Positions 26,635-35,256 of a DNA stretch of 64,000 nucleotides are shown piece by piece. The notes beneath the pieces were generated by a model. The model was not told the origin of the DNA. It was given only the letters and a program-made list of their open reading frames with translations, and searched no databases. Position 1 is the stretch's first letter; each line of letters begins with the position of its first letter. The DNA comes from Bradyrhizobium monzae. Its GTDB lineage: Bacteria > Pseudomonadota > Alphaproteobacteria > Rhizobiales > Xanthobacteraceae. The DNA is taken from positions 496,001-560,000 of the forward strand of contig NZ_JAIRDQ010000002.1 in NCBI RefSeq assembly GCF_021458635.1, in the 5' to 3' direction. The position numbers and the translations under genes were made by a program.

Positions 26635-29541
26635 ATGTCAGGGATCCTGGTCGGCGAGCTCATTCTCTGGCTGATCGTCGCTGTTATCGTGATCGTGGTT
26701 GGCGTCTACATCGTCAACTGGCTCTATCACCGTTCCTCCAAGGAGGTGTCGTTCGTCCGGACCGGTTTCCTCGGCGAACGCGTGGTGATCAACGGCGGCG
26801 CCTTCGTGCTGCCGTTCATTCACGATTACACGCCGGTCAACATGAACGTGCTGCCGATGGGTATCGTGCGCTCTCGGCAGGACGCGGTGATCACCCGTGA
26901 CCGGATGCGCGTCGATATCGAGGCCGACTTCTACGTCCGAGTTCAGGCCACCCGCGAAGCCGTCTCGATCGCCGCCGCGACGCTCGGCCGCCGCACCATG
27001 GAACCGGAACAGCTCCACGCGTTGCTTGCCGGCAAGTTCATTTCCGCGATCCGCTCGGTCGCATCCGAAATGACCCTCGAAGAGATGCACGAACGGCGCG
27101 GCGACTATGTCGTGCGCGTCAAGACCAATGCGGCCGAGGCTCTCGCCCAGAACGGTCTTGAGCTCGAGTCCGTCGCCATCACCGATCTCGACCAAACCGA
27201 CCTCGAATTCTTCAACCCCTCGAACCGCTTCGACGCCGAAGGCTTGACCCGGCTGATGGAGGACATCGAGGCCCGACGCAAGCTGCGCAACGACATCGAG
27301 CAGGACTCGATGATCAAGATCCGAACCCGCAATCTGGAAGCCGAGCGTCAGGCGCTTGAGATCGAGCGCGAGAGCGAGACCGCGCGGCTGGAGCAGGAAC
27401 GCGATATCGAGATGCGCCGCGCGCTTCAACGCACCGAAGTCGCCCGCGAGCGCGCGCTGCGCGAGACCGAGGCGGAGCAGGCCCAGATTTCGGCGCGTGA
27501 AGCCATTGAGCGCTCCCGGATCGCCAATGAGCAGGCCATCGCCGAGGCTCGCATCGCCTCCGAGCGCGAGACCCGCCAGAAGGAGATCGAGCGCACCCGT
27601 ACCATCGAAGAGAAGGAATTGCTGGCCCGCGAGGATATCGAGAAGACCCGGATCGCCAACCAGCGCTCGATCGACACGACGCGGATTGCATCGGAACGCG
27701 AGGTCCGCCAGCGCGAGATCGAGCGGATGCGCACCGTCGAGGAAGCCGAGATCGCCGCGCGCGAAGCGATCGAGAAGGCTCGGATCCAGCAGGACCGTGT
27801 CATCACCGACGCCCGCATCGCCAATGAAGAGGAGACGCGGCGCCGCGAGATCGAGCGCACCCGCGCCGTCGACGAGGCCGAGATCGCGGCCCGCGAAGCC
27901 ACCGAGAAGGCGCGCATCGCCCAAACGCTGATCGTCAATGTTGAGCGCATCTCGTCTGACGAGCGCACCCGCGCGCTGGAGATCCAGCAGGTCCGCACCA
28001 TCCAGGAGGCCGAGATCGAGGCGCAGCGCGCCGTCGAGGCGGCCCGCATCGCCCGCGAGCGGACGCTCGCCGCCGAGCGCATCGCCGCCGAGCAGAACAC
28101 AAGACAGTTGGAGATCGAGCGCAACCAGACGCTCGAAGTTGCCGGCATTGCCGCACGCGAGACCACTGAAGCCTCGCGCATCGCCCAGGAAGAGCGCGTC
28201 CGCTCGCTGGAAATCGCCCGCAACCGCGCCGTCGAGGAAGCCGACATCGCTTCCCGCGAAGCGATCGAGGCAGCCCGCATCGCCCAGGAAAAGACCGTCG
28301 CCGCCGAGCGAATTCAGGCCGAGCGCGACACCCGTTCGCTGGAAATCGAGCGCACCGGGGTTCTGGAAGCCGCCGAGCTGAAGCGGCGCGACGCCATCGA
28401 GCGCCAGCGCATTACCGTCGATCTCGCGCTGGAGGCTGAGCGCATCAACTCGTCCAAGAAGCGCGAGGTGCTCAATATCGAGCAGAAGAAGGCGATCGAG
28501 ATCGCCGACGAGGACCGCGTCATCGCCCTCTCCGCCAAAAAGTCCGAGCGGATCGATGCCGACCGCCAGGTCCGGCAGGCCGAGATCGTTGCCCGCAAGG
28601 AGGTCGAGACCACCGACGTCTCGCGCGAGCAGGCCCTCGAAGCCGCCCGCCTCGAGCGCCGGCGCGCGATCGAGCAGCTCGAGGTCGCCCGGGTCCAGTC
28701 GCTGCAGGAGGCCGAGATTGCTTCGCGCGAGGAGGTCGAGCGCGCCCGCATTGCCTCCGACCGCGGTCTCGACGAGGCCCGCGTCGGCCGCGAGCGCGAG
28801 CTGCGCAAGCTCGAGGTCAATCGTGAGAAAGAGGTCGAGACCGTCCTGATGGAGAAGGCAATCGCGATCCACCAGAAGTCGCTGGAAGAGTCCGCCGCCA
28901 AGGCGATGGCGGAGGAAGCGCGGATGCGGGCCACTGAGGCGACCGAGCGCGTCATCACCGCGCGCGAGAGCGAGATCGCCAAACGCCGCAGAACGGTCGA
29001 AGTCATGATCGCCGAGAAACAGGCCGAGGAGACGCGGATTGCCGCCGAGGCTGAGCGCGTCCGTGCCGCGGTCGAAGCCGAGGCGCAGCGGATGCTCAAC
29101 GAGGCCGAGAACGTGCTCACCGATCAGGCGCGCTACTCGCTGTTCCGCCGCAAGCTGCTCGACCGCATCGAGGGCATCGTGCGGGAGAGCGTCAAACCAA
29201 TGGAGAAGATCGAAGGCATCCGCATCCTCCAGGTGGATGGCCTCAACGGCAATGGCGGCGGTGGCAATGGCGGCCGCAGCGCTACCGACGAGGTGATCGA
29301 TTCGGCGCTGCGCTACCGTGTGCAGGCGCCGCTGATCGACTCGCTTCTCGCGGACATCGGTGTCGAGGGCGGCAGCCTCGCAAAAATGCCGGGCCTGATC
29401 CGCGAAGCCCGCGACATGCAGGGCATCAAGGAGTCCGCACGCAAGAGTGGCGGTAGCGGCGACAAGCCGGCGGCGTCTCCGCCTGCGGCTGAGGGCGGTG
29501 GCGAGCCGCCGGCCGAGCGCGGTCCGCGGAAGAAGAGCTGA
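26635..29541 (+). CDS. Giant SPFH/flotillin-like protein with 44-residue hendecad repeats
   Basis: A 968-residue protein. One N-terminal membrane helix (about residues 5-30) is followed by an SPFH domain (about 35-215; VRTGFLGERVVINGGAFVLP, DRMRVDIEADFYVRV, LEEMHERRGDYVV, ITDLDQTDLEFF). A coiled coil of ~600 residues follows. Its central part (about 285-640) is built of roughly eight 44-residue repeats, each with a pattern like 'REAIEKARIAxERxIxxxRIAxExExRxxEIERTRxxEEAEIAA'. The C terminus has a Gly/Asn-rich hinge and a Pro/Gly/Arg tail. Flotillins are usually 450-700 residues. ATG 26635 follows GAGGGAGGC. It likely forms a membrane-anchored oligomeric cage or scaffold (known for SPFH relatives); a role for the neighbouring enzymes is inference. 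Confidence 0.9.
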   Translation: MSGILVGELILWLIVAVIVIVVGVYIVNWLYHRSSKEVSFVRTGFLGERVVINGGAFVLPFIHDYTPVNMNVLPMGIVRSRQDAVITRDRMRVDIEADFYVRVQATREAVSIAAATLGRRTMEPEQLHALLAGKFISAIRSVASEMTLEEMHERRGDYVVRVKTNAAEALAQNGLELESVAITDLDQTDLEFFNPSNRFDAEGLTRLMEDIEARRKLRNDIEQDSMIKIRTRNLEAERQALEIERESETARLEQERDIEMRRALQRTEVARERALRETEAEQAQISAREAIERSRIANEQAIAEARIASERETRQKEIERTRTIEEKELLAREDIEKTRIANQRSIDTTRIASEREVRQREIERMRTVEEAEIAAREAIEKARIQQDRVITDARIANEEETRRREIERTRAVDEAEIAAREATEKARIAQTLIVNVERISSDERTRALEIQQVRTIQEAEIEAQRAVEAARIARERTLAAERIAAEQNTRQLEIERNQTLEVAGIAARETTEASRIAQEERVRSLEIARNRAVEEADIASREAIEAARIAQEKTVAAERIQAERDTRSLEIERTGVLEAAELKRRDAIERQRITVDLALEAERINSSKKREVLNIEQKKAIEIADEDRVIALSAKKSERIDADRQVRQAEIVARKEVETTDVSREQALEAARLERRRAIEQLEVARVQSLQEAEIASREEVERARIASDRGLDEARVGRERELRKLEVNREKEVETVLMEKAIAIHQKSLEESAAKAMAEEARMRATEATERVITARESEIAKRRRTVEVMIAEKQAEETRIAAEAERVRAAVEAEAQRMLNEAENVLTDQARYSLFRRKLLDRIEGIVRESVKPMEKIEGIRILQVDGLNGNGGGGNGGRSATDEVIDSALRYRVQAPLIDSLLADIGVEGGSLAKMPGLIREARDMQGIKESARKSGGSGDKPAASPPAAEGGGEPPAERGPRKKS

Positions 29542-29551
29542 GGTCAAAGCC

Positions 29552-29989
29552 ATGCCCCGCGTCTACGTCTCAACCGTCGTCAACGCGCGCAACGACCGCG
29601 TCTGGGCGCGGGTGCGCGATTTCAACGGACTGCCGAACTGGCACCCTGCGATCGCCGAAAGCCGCATCGAGGGCGGCGAACCTTCGGACAAGATCGGATG
29701 TGTGCGCGATTTTCGCCTACGCAATGGCGACCGCATCCGCGAAAAACTGTTGGGGCTCTCCGACTACGACATGTTCTGCACCTATTCGATCCTGGAATCC
29801 CCGATGGGCGTCGAGAACTACGTCGCGACCTTGCGGCTGACACCCGTCACCGACGGCGACCAGACTTTTGTGGAATGGACCGCCGAGTTCGACTGCGCGC
29901 CCGAGCGGGAGACCGAACTCGTCGGCAATATCGGCGGCGGCGTATTCCAGGGCGGTTTTGACGCGCTGAAGCGCGTGTTCGGAGGCTGA
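29552..29989 (+). CDS. SRPBCC/CoxG-like protein 1
   Basis: A 145-residue START/Bet v1-like protein. The N-terminal strand and helix (MPRVYVSTVVNARNDRVWAR) and the GLPNWHPAIAESRI segment are typical of polyketide-cyclase/SRPBCC proteins. A hydrophobic ligand cavity is expected. In carbon monoxide dehydrogenase operons the equivalent CoxG helps membrane association and quinone handling of the Mo enzyme (established knowledge for CoxG). Position directly upstream of FAD, 2Fe-2S and Mo-subunit genes makes that the leading guess. A related second copy follows. Confidence 0.87.
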   Translation: MPRVYVSTVVNARNDRVWARVRDFNGLPNWHPAIAESRIEGGEPSDKIGCVRDFRLRNGDRIREKLLGLSDYDMFCTYSILESPMGVENYVATLRLTPVTDGDQTFVEWTAEFDCAPERETELVGNIGGGVFQGGFDALKRVFGG

Positions 29990-29994
29990 GAGCC

Positions 29995-30438
29995 GTGCCG
30001 CATATCGTCAAGAGCACCGTCCTGGACGCGCCGACCGATGCGGCGTGGTCGGTGCTGCGCGATTTCAACGGGCACGACCGCTGGCATCCGGCGGTCGCGA
30101 CGTCCTCGATCGAGCGCGCGCACGCCTCCGACAAGATCGGCTGCGTCAGGCGGTTCAAGCTGAAGGACGGCGCCGAGCTGCGCGAGCAATTGCTGGCGCT
30201 GTCCGACCTCGAGCAGAGCTTCAGCTATTGCCTGCTCGATACGCCGATCCCGATGTTCAACTACGTCGCTCATGTCCGCCTGCTGCCGGTCACCGACGGC
30301 GATCGCACGTTCTGGCATTGGGAGTCGCGCTTCACGACCAGGCCCGAGGACAGGGACCGCATCACGCACATGGTCGCCGAAGATATTTATCAAGCCGGGT
30401 TCGAGGCGATCCGGCGGCATCTGAGGGAGACCGCCTAG
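29995..30438 (+). CDS. SRPBCC/CoxG-like protein 2
   Basis: A 147-residue paralog of the preceding gene. Shared landmarks are VRDF/LRDFNG, W+HPA, SDKIGCVR+F+L++G, and the C-terminal 'G.f..GF+A++R'. The start is GTG 29995, five bases after the previous stop; the stop (TAG) directly abuts the FAD-subunit ATG. The two copies differ in the middle and at the C terminus, so they may form a heterodimer or bind different ligands. Neither has the C-terminal membrane tail seen in some CoxG proteins. Confidence 0.87.
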   Translation: MPHIVKSTVLDAPTDAAWSVLRDFNGHDRWHPAVATSSIERAHASDKIGCVRRFKLKDGAELREQLLALSDLEQSFSYCLLDTPIPMFNYVAHVRLLPVTDGDRTFWHWESRFTTRPEDRDRITHMVAEDIYQAGFEAIRRHLRETA

Positions 30439-31257
30439 ATGGCCGTGACAGTGAAGACTTTCGCCAGTGCCAGCGAGGCGGCGGGCGCGCTGTCCTCGGA
30501 TCGCAGCGCGCGTTATCTCGGCGGCGGCACCCTGGTGATGCGGGCACTCAACGAAGGCGATGTGTCGATCTCGACCGTCGTTCGCGCTCAGGACCAAGCG
30601 CTGACCCGGATCGATGCCTCCGGCCCGCGCATCACGGTGGGCGCCGGCGTCACCTTCGCGCGCGTCCTTGCCGAACGCGATCTCGGCTTCCTCCACGTCC
30701 CCGCCCGCTCGATCGGCGGCCCCGCCGTGCGCAACATGGGGACTGTCGGCGGCAATCTCTTCGCCCCGAACCCTTATGGCGATTTCACCGTCGCGCTGCT
30801 GGCGCTCGATGCCACCGTTGCCGTCGCGGGCGGCTTCGGCTCGCGCGACATCCCGATCGAGGAGTTCTTGCAGGCGCGCGAGCGACAGGCCGGAACATTG
30901 GTCTTGTCGGTCTCCTGCACCCGGCCGGCCAGCAGCGAGGCGTTCCGCTATCGCAAGATCGCACGGATCAAGCCGAAGGGCGGTTCGGTCATCACGCTGG
31001 CCGCGCTTCTGCCGATCAGCGGCGGCCGGATCGCAGGCGCGCGGATCGCACTGGGCTCGATGGCACCGACCCAAATCCGTGCCCGCGCCGCCGAACGGGC
31101 GCTGGAGGGCCGCTCGCTGGATGCCGCGACTATTGCGGCAGCGGCATCCGCCGCCACTGAAGGTACATCGCCATCCGACAACGCGCTCGGCAGCGCCTGG
31201 TATCGCCGCGAAATCGTCGGCGTGCATCTGCGCCGTCTGCTGTCCGGTCAGGAATAG
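30439..31257 (+). CDS. Molybdenum hydroxylase FAD subunit (CoxM/CutM type)
   Basis: A 272-residue medium subunit. It binds FAD with ARYLGGGTLVMRALNEG-type first motif and the second motif IGGPAVRNMGTVGGNLFAPN. A CO_deh_flav_C domain follows (FRYRKIARIKPKGGSVITLA). It passes electrons from the 2Fe-2S clusters to an acceptor. Its 5' end abuts the SRPBCC gene stop, and the 2Fe-2S gene follows by six bases. It completes a typical M-S-L gene order of the xanthine dehydrogenase/CO dehydrogenase family. Confidence 0.93.
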   Translation: MAVTVKTFASASEAAGALSSDRSARYLGGGTLVMRALNEGDVSISTVVRAQDQALTRIDASGPRITVGAGVTFARVLAERDLGFLHVPARSIGGPAVRNMGTVGGNLFAPNPYGDFTVALLALDATVAVAGGFGSRDIPIEEFLQARERQAGTLVLSVSCTRPASSEAFRYRKIARIKPKGGSVITLAALLPISGGRIAGARIALGSMAPTQIRARAAERALEGRSLDAATIAAAASAATEGTSPSDNALGSAWYRREIVGVHLRRLLSGQE

Positions 31258-31263
31258 AGCCTC

Positions 31264-31740
31264 ATGTCCAAGATACCCCTGCAGTTTCGTCACAATGGCC
31301 GCGACGTCGCGATCTTCGTCGACGGCGGCACCAATCTCCTGGTCGCGCTGCGCGAGCTGATCGGCGACATGACGCCGAAATTCGGCTGCGGCCAGGGCGG
31401 CTGCGGCACCTGCAGCGTGCTGATCGACGGCGAGCTGCACCTCTCCTGCCTGACGCTGGCGGAAACTGTCGCTGGCCGCAGCATCGAGACGCTCGACGGC
31501 ATGAAGCAGGGCCCGAACCTGCATCCGCTGCAGCGCGCCTTCGCCGACCAATTTGCCGCCCAATGCGGCTATTGCACGCCGGGCATGCTGATGGCCGCGA
31601 AAGCCCTGCTCGACCGCAATCCCTCGCCCAGCCGCGACGAGGTCATTGAAGCCATCTCCGGCAACATCTGCCGCTGCACCGGCTACGAGCCGATCATCAA
31701 TGCCATCCTCGCCGCCGCCGGCGGCCGGGTCAGCGCCTAA
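31264..31740 (+). CDS. Molybdenum hydroxylase 2Fe-2S subunit (CoxS type)
   Basis: A 158-residue small subunit with two [2Fe-2S] clusters. The plant-ferredoxin-like cluster is bound by CGQGGCGTCSVLIDGELHLS plus a following Cys. The second cluster is bound by the Cys pairs in QCGYCTPGMLMAAKALL and GNICRCTGYEPI. All eight expected cysteines are visible. It carries electrons from the Mo centre to FAD. The cytoplasmic location is suggested by the lack of a Tat signal. Confidence 0.95.
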   Translation: MSKIPLQFRHNGRDVAIFVDGGTNLLVALRELIGDMTPKFGCGQGGCGTCSVLIDGELHLSCLTLAETVAGRSIETLDGMKQGPNLHPLQRAFADQFAAQCGYCTPGMLMAAKALLDRNPSPSRDEVIEAISGNICRCTGYEPIINAILAAAGGRVSA

Positions 31741-31752
31741 GGGAACGCGACC

Positions 31753-33339
31753 ATGCTGGAACTGCGCAAGGACATCTTCGCTGACGAGCGCGACGACAAT
31801 CTGAAGGAGATCGGCAAGGGTACCCAGCGCCAGGACATGCTCGGCCATGTCACGGGCACGTCCAGTTATTTCAACGACCACAAACTGCAGGGCATGCTGC
31901 ACCTGAAGGTGGTCCGCTCGACGCAGGCCCACGCAAGGATTCGCCGGATCGACACCACTGAGGCGGAGCGCTCGGCCGGCGTACGCCGCATCATCGGCGG
32001 CGCCGACGTGCCGGTCAATCTGAACACGCTTCTGAGCCTGATCAATTTCGGCAAGGACGACGAGCCGTCGCTCGCGGTCGACAAGGTCCGCTACAAGGGC
32101 GAGCCGATCGTCGCCATCGTGGCCGACAGCGAGCGCGAGGCCTTCGAGGCAATCGCCAAGGTCAAAGTCGACTACGAACCGCTCACAGCCGTGTTCGACG
32201 TCGAGGACGCGCTGAAACCCGGTGCCCCCGTCGTCAACGAGACCTATCCAAAAAACACGTTCACCTATCACGAGACCTACGATCACCAGAGACTGCGCTT
32301 CGGCGATGCCGACGCGGCGCTTGCGACCGCCGACCACGTGCTGGAGCAGCGCTACCAGATGTCGCCGATCGAGCACGCCCCGACCGAGACCAACGGTGCC
32401 ATCGCGGCGCCGGATACCAACGGCCGTTATGTGGTCTACACCTCGACGCAGGCGTTGTTCTTCTCTGTCGATACCTGCGCCAAGATCCTGGACGTGCCGT
32501 CCAACACCTTCCACTTCATCGGCGGCACGGTCGGCGGCGGCTTTGGTGGCAAGGTGGACACCCTGACCGAGCCGCTCGCCATCCTCGGCGCGATGCTGAC
32601 CGGGCGACCCGTACGCTACGTATTCGGCCGCGAGGAGGAGATGCAATACGGCCCGCCGCGCGGCGCCGAGCGCATCTACATCAAGGACGGCGTGATGCGT
32701 GACGGCCGCGTCGTCGCGCGAAAGATCCGATGCTACTTCGACAGCGGCGCCTATACCCGGCTGTCCAGCTACGCCGCCGTGAAATGCGCGGCGCATTTGC
32801 CCGGCCCCTACACCATCCCCAACGTCTATGGCGACGTCTATTGCGTCTTCACCAACCGCACGCCGGCAACCGCCATGCGCGGTTTCGGCGTCACCGCGAT
32901 GGACTTTGCGATCGAGTGCCAAATGGACAAGCTGGCGCACCTCGTCAACATGGATCCGATGGAATTCCGGATCCTCAACGCCTATCGCGACGGCGACATG
33001 AAGGCGCACCGGCGCGAAGCGAAAAACACAGCTCTGATCGAATGCGTCCAGGTCGCAGCCGAGAAAGCCAAGTGGCCGCTTCGTGAGGAGTTCAAGCGGG
33101 CCTCCTCGCGCAAGGACGGCGGCGGCAGTCGCGCCGTGATCCCACCAACACCGACGGATTCTTCGCGCGCGAGGTCCACCGCGCCGGTCCAGCAACGCAC
33201 CAGCTACGACCGGCCGCCGCCGACCGCCACCCGCGAACCGCCACGCGAGCCACCGCCACCACCGGCTCCGCCACGGCCGACTGCGCCGTCGCATGGCGCG
33301 ACCCGCTTCTCCTCCGTCTTTGGCACCAGGAGGCGCTAG
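31753..33339 (+). CDS. Molybdopterin-binding subunit, N-terminal part (split CoxL/XDH-type)
   Basis: A 528-residue protein covering the first part of the large subunit: GKGTQRQDMLGHVTGTSSYF, the a/b hammerhead (LHLKVVRSTQAHARIRRID), GGTVGGGFGGKVDTLTEPLA (molybdopterin-binding Gly-rich loop) and ATAMRGFGVTAMDFAIECQM, the xanthine-dehydrogenase-like RGFG motif. It is not the AYXCSFR loop of form I CO dehydrogenase. The homology ends near FKRASSRKDG, after which comes ~70 residues rich in Pro, Arg, Thr and Ala, ending RFSSVFGTRRR. The remainder of the enzyme is the next gene. Both parts are required for an active site, so they must assemble. Confidence 0.92.
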   Translation: MLELRKDIFADERDDNLKEIGKGTQRQDMLGHVTGTSSYFNDHKLQGMLHLKVVRSTQAHARIRRIDTTEAERSAGVRRIIGGADVPVNLNTLLSLINFGKDDEPSLAVDKVRYKGEPIVAIVADSEREAFEAIAKVKVDYEPLTAVFDVEDALKPGAPVVNETYPKNTFTYHETYDHQRLRFGDADAALATADHVLEQRYQMSPIEHAPTETNGAIAAPDTNGRYVVYTSTQALFFSVDTCAKILDVPSNTFHFIGGTVGGGFGGKVDTLTEPLAILGAMLTGRPVRYVFGREEEMQYGPPRGAERIYIKDGVMRDGRVVARKIRCYFDSGAYTRLSSYAAVKCAAHLPGPYTIPNVYGDVYCVFTNRTPATAMRGFGVTAMDFAIECQMDKLAHLVNMDPMEFRILNAYRDGDMKAHRREAKNTALIECVQVAAEKAKWPLREEFKRASSRKDGGGSRAVIPPTPTDSSRARSTAPVQQRTSYDRPPPTATREPPREPPPPPAPPRPTAPSHGATRFSSVFGTRRR

Positions 33340-34362
33340 ATGACCCGGCATCGCGGACGCGGCATGGCGTCGATCAACTATCCCATCGGCATGAATCTCG
33401 GCGGCGACCCCAGCCAGGCGCTGGTGCATTCCAACCCGAGCGGCAAGTTCACCGTGGCGCTGTCGTCCATCGACCTCGGTCAGGGCATGAAGTCGGTGAC
33501 TCGGCAGATCTGCGCGGAGACGCTCGGCGTGCCGGTCGAGGACGTCTATGTCGACACAGCAGATTCCGACACGGGCCCGCACTGCATGGGTTCGTTCGCC
33601 TCGCGCGGCACGCATCGCGTCGGCAACGCGGTGATGGCGGCGGCCCGCGAGGCGCGCGGCGTCATGATGGAAGCCGCGGCCGAGGAACTCGAAGTCAACG
33701 CCGCCGATCTCGATACCGACGGGCGCGGCAATATCCACGTCAAGGGCGCGCCGCACCGCTCGATTTCGACCAAGGACGTCGCGATCGCCGCGCAGTTCAA
33801 GCAGGGCAAGACCATCTCGGGCCGCGGCATCTTCCTGGTGCCGCTCTCCGAGGTCAATCCGGAGACCGGCGAGATGTCGCCCGCGACCTGCTACGCCCAT
33901 GCCTGCCTCGTCGCCGAGGTCGATGTCGACGACGAGACCGGCGAGGTCGCGATGGTCCGGATGGACTCGGCCTATGAGCTCGGCCGCGCGCTCAATCCGC
34001 GCCTGGTCGAGCAGCAACTCGTCGGGGGCGCCTGGATGGGCGTCAGCCATGCGCTCTACGAAACGCCGGAGCCTTATTACCCCGAGCCCGTGCACGGCCC
34101 GCGCGATTTCGTTGAATATCTGATGCCCGGCCCCGGCGACATCTGCCCGCATGACATCGCGGTGCTGGAGCGCCCTGCGCCCGACGGTCCGTTCGGCGCC
34201 AAGGGTCCCGGCGAGATGTGCGCCAACCCGGTTCTGCCGGCAGTCGCCAACGCAATCTTCAACGCGGTCGGCGTGCGCATCGACGATCTGCCGATTACGC
34301 CTGAAAAAGTGCTGCGCGCGATCAAGGCCCAGGGCGGCGCGCGGCCGCAGGCGCGGCGCTAG
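33340..34362 (+). CDS. Molybdopterin-binding subunit, C-terminal part (split CoxL/XDH-type)
   Basis: A 340-residue protein that starts on the base after the previous stop, with its own ribosome site AGGAGGCGCTAG just upstream. It begins MTRHRGRGMASINYPIGMNL and contains VALSSIDLGQGMKSVTRQI, SFASRGTHRVGNAV and PDGPFGAKGPGEMCANPVLP, where the Glu of GAKGxGE is the catalytic base of this enzyme family. This corresponds to the last ~40% of a usual ~770-residue large subunit. The clean junction, intact motifs on both sides and the separate ribosome site argue for a true two-gene subunit rather than a frameshift. Confidence 0.92.
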   Translation: MTRHRGRGMASINYPIGMNLGGDPSQALVHSNPSGKFTVALSSIDLGQGMKSVTRQICAETLGVPVEDVYVDTADSDTGPHCMGSFASRGTHRVGNAVMAAAREARGVMMEAAAEELEVNAADLDTDGRGNIHVKGAPHRSISTKDVAIAAQFKQGKTISGRGIFLVPLSEVNPETGEMSPATCYAHACLVAEVDVDDETGEVAMVRMDSAYELGRALNPRLVEQQLVGGAWMGVSHALYETPEPYYPEPVHGPRDFVEYLMPGPGDICPHDIAVLERPAPDGPFGAKGPGEMCANPVLPAVANAIFNAVGVRIDDLPITPEKVLRAIKAQGGARPQARR

Positions 34363-34374
34363 GGGTTTTGGTTC

Positions 34375-35256
34375 ATGGCGGTCCGCAGCAACATCGTTGG
34401 CATCGACAGCCCGGAGGCGCTGGAGAAGGCGTTGCGCGCGGCCTATTACCTGGCCGACGAGGGTCTCGCGACCGCCGCCTATCTCGGCCTCGCGCTCGGC
34501 AAGCCGCTGCTGCTCGAGGGCGCGCCGGGTGTCGGCAAGACGGAAGCGGCGAAGGCCATCGCCGCCGTGCTCGGCCGCCGGCTGATCCGCCTGCAATGCT
34601 ACGAGGGTATCGACGCCTCCGCGGCGCTCTACGAATGGAACTACCCGCGCCAGATGCTCGCGATCCGCCAGGCCGGCGACGAGAGCATCGATATCTATGG
34701 CGAGACGTTTCTGATCGAGCGTCCCATGCTGGCGGCGCTGCGTGCGCCGGACTCGACCGTGCTGCTCATCGACGAAATCGACCGCGCCGACCAGGAATTC
34801 GAGGCCTTCCTGCTCGAATTCCTGTCCGACTTCCAGATCTCTATCCCCGAGCGCGGCACGGTACGCGCCGCCGAGCGCCCTGTCGTCGTGCTGACATCGA
34901 ACCGGACGCGTGATCTGCACGAAGCCTTGCGCCGCCGCTGTGTCTACCACTGGATCGATTATCCCACCGAAGAGCGCGAAGCGCGCATCATCATGCTGCG
35001 GGCCTCCAGCGTTGCGGAGGCGACCGCGCGGGCCGTCGTCGCGGCCGTCGGCAGGCTCCGGCGCGAGCCGCTCAGCAAGGCACCGGGCATTGCCGAGGCC
35101 GTCGACTGGGCCGAAGCCGCGACATTGCTCAACAAGGGCGGCGCGCGCTGGCCCGACGCGTTCAAGCGCTCGATCGGCGTGGCGCTCAAGGACGAGGAGG
35201 ATCTGCACTTCATCTCCCCCCGGCTCGACGCCCTGCTCGCGGAGGCCACCGCATGA
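34375..35256 (+). CDS. MoxR/CoxD-type AAA+ ATPase
   Basis: A 293-residue AAA+ chaperone-like ATPase. Walker A is GAPGVGKT (residues 49-56), Walker B LLIDEIDRAD (about 130-139), and sensor/arginine-finger segments include VVLTSNRTRDLHEALRRRCV. In the CO dehydrogenase system CoxD, together with CoxE and CoxF, inserts sulfur and copper into the Mo active site. Here it most likely matures the split Mo enzyme. The VWA partner gene overlaps its stop as ATGA. Confidence 0.93.
   Translation: MAVRSNIVGIDSPEALEKALRAAYYLADEGLATAAYLGLALGKPLLLEGAPGVGKTEAAKAIAAVLGRRLIRLQCYEGIDASAALYEWNYPRQMLAIRQAGDESIDIYGETFLIERPMLAALRAPDSTVLLIDEIDRADQEFEAFLLEFLSDFQISIPERGTVRAAERPVVVLTSNRTRDLHEALRRRCVYHWIDYPTEEREARIIMLRASSVAEATARAVVAAVGRLRREPLSKAPGIAEAVDWAEAATLLNKGGARWPDAFKRSIGVALKDEEDLHFISPRLDALLAEATA

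Noticed and set aside
26638..29553. A 971-codon minus-strand frame opposite the SPFH gene with apparent repeats
   Set aside because: The repeats are the mirror of the coding-strand 44-residue repeats. Composition (Leu/Gly/Asp-rich) is that of an antisense shadow.
31753..34362. CO dehydrogenase (coxL form I)
   Set aside because: The AYXCSFR active-site loop is absent; the RGFG motif fits xanthine-dehydrogenase-like hydroxylases, so CO oxidation is not claimed.
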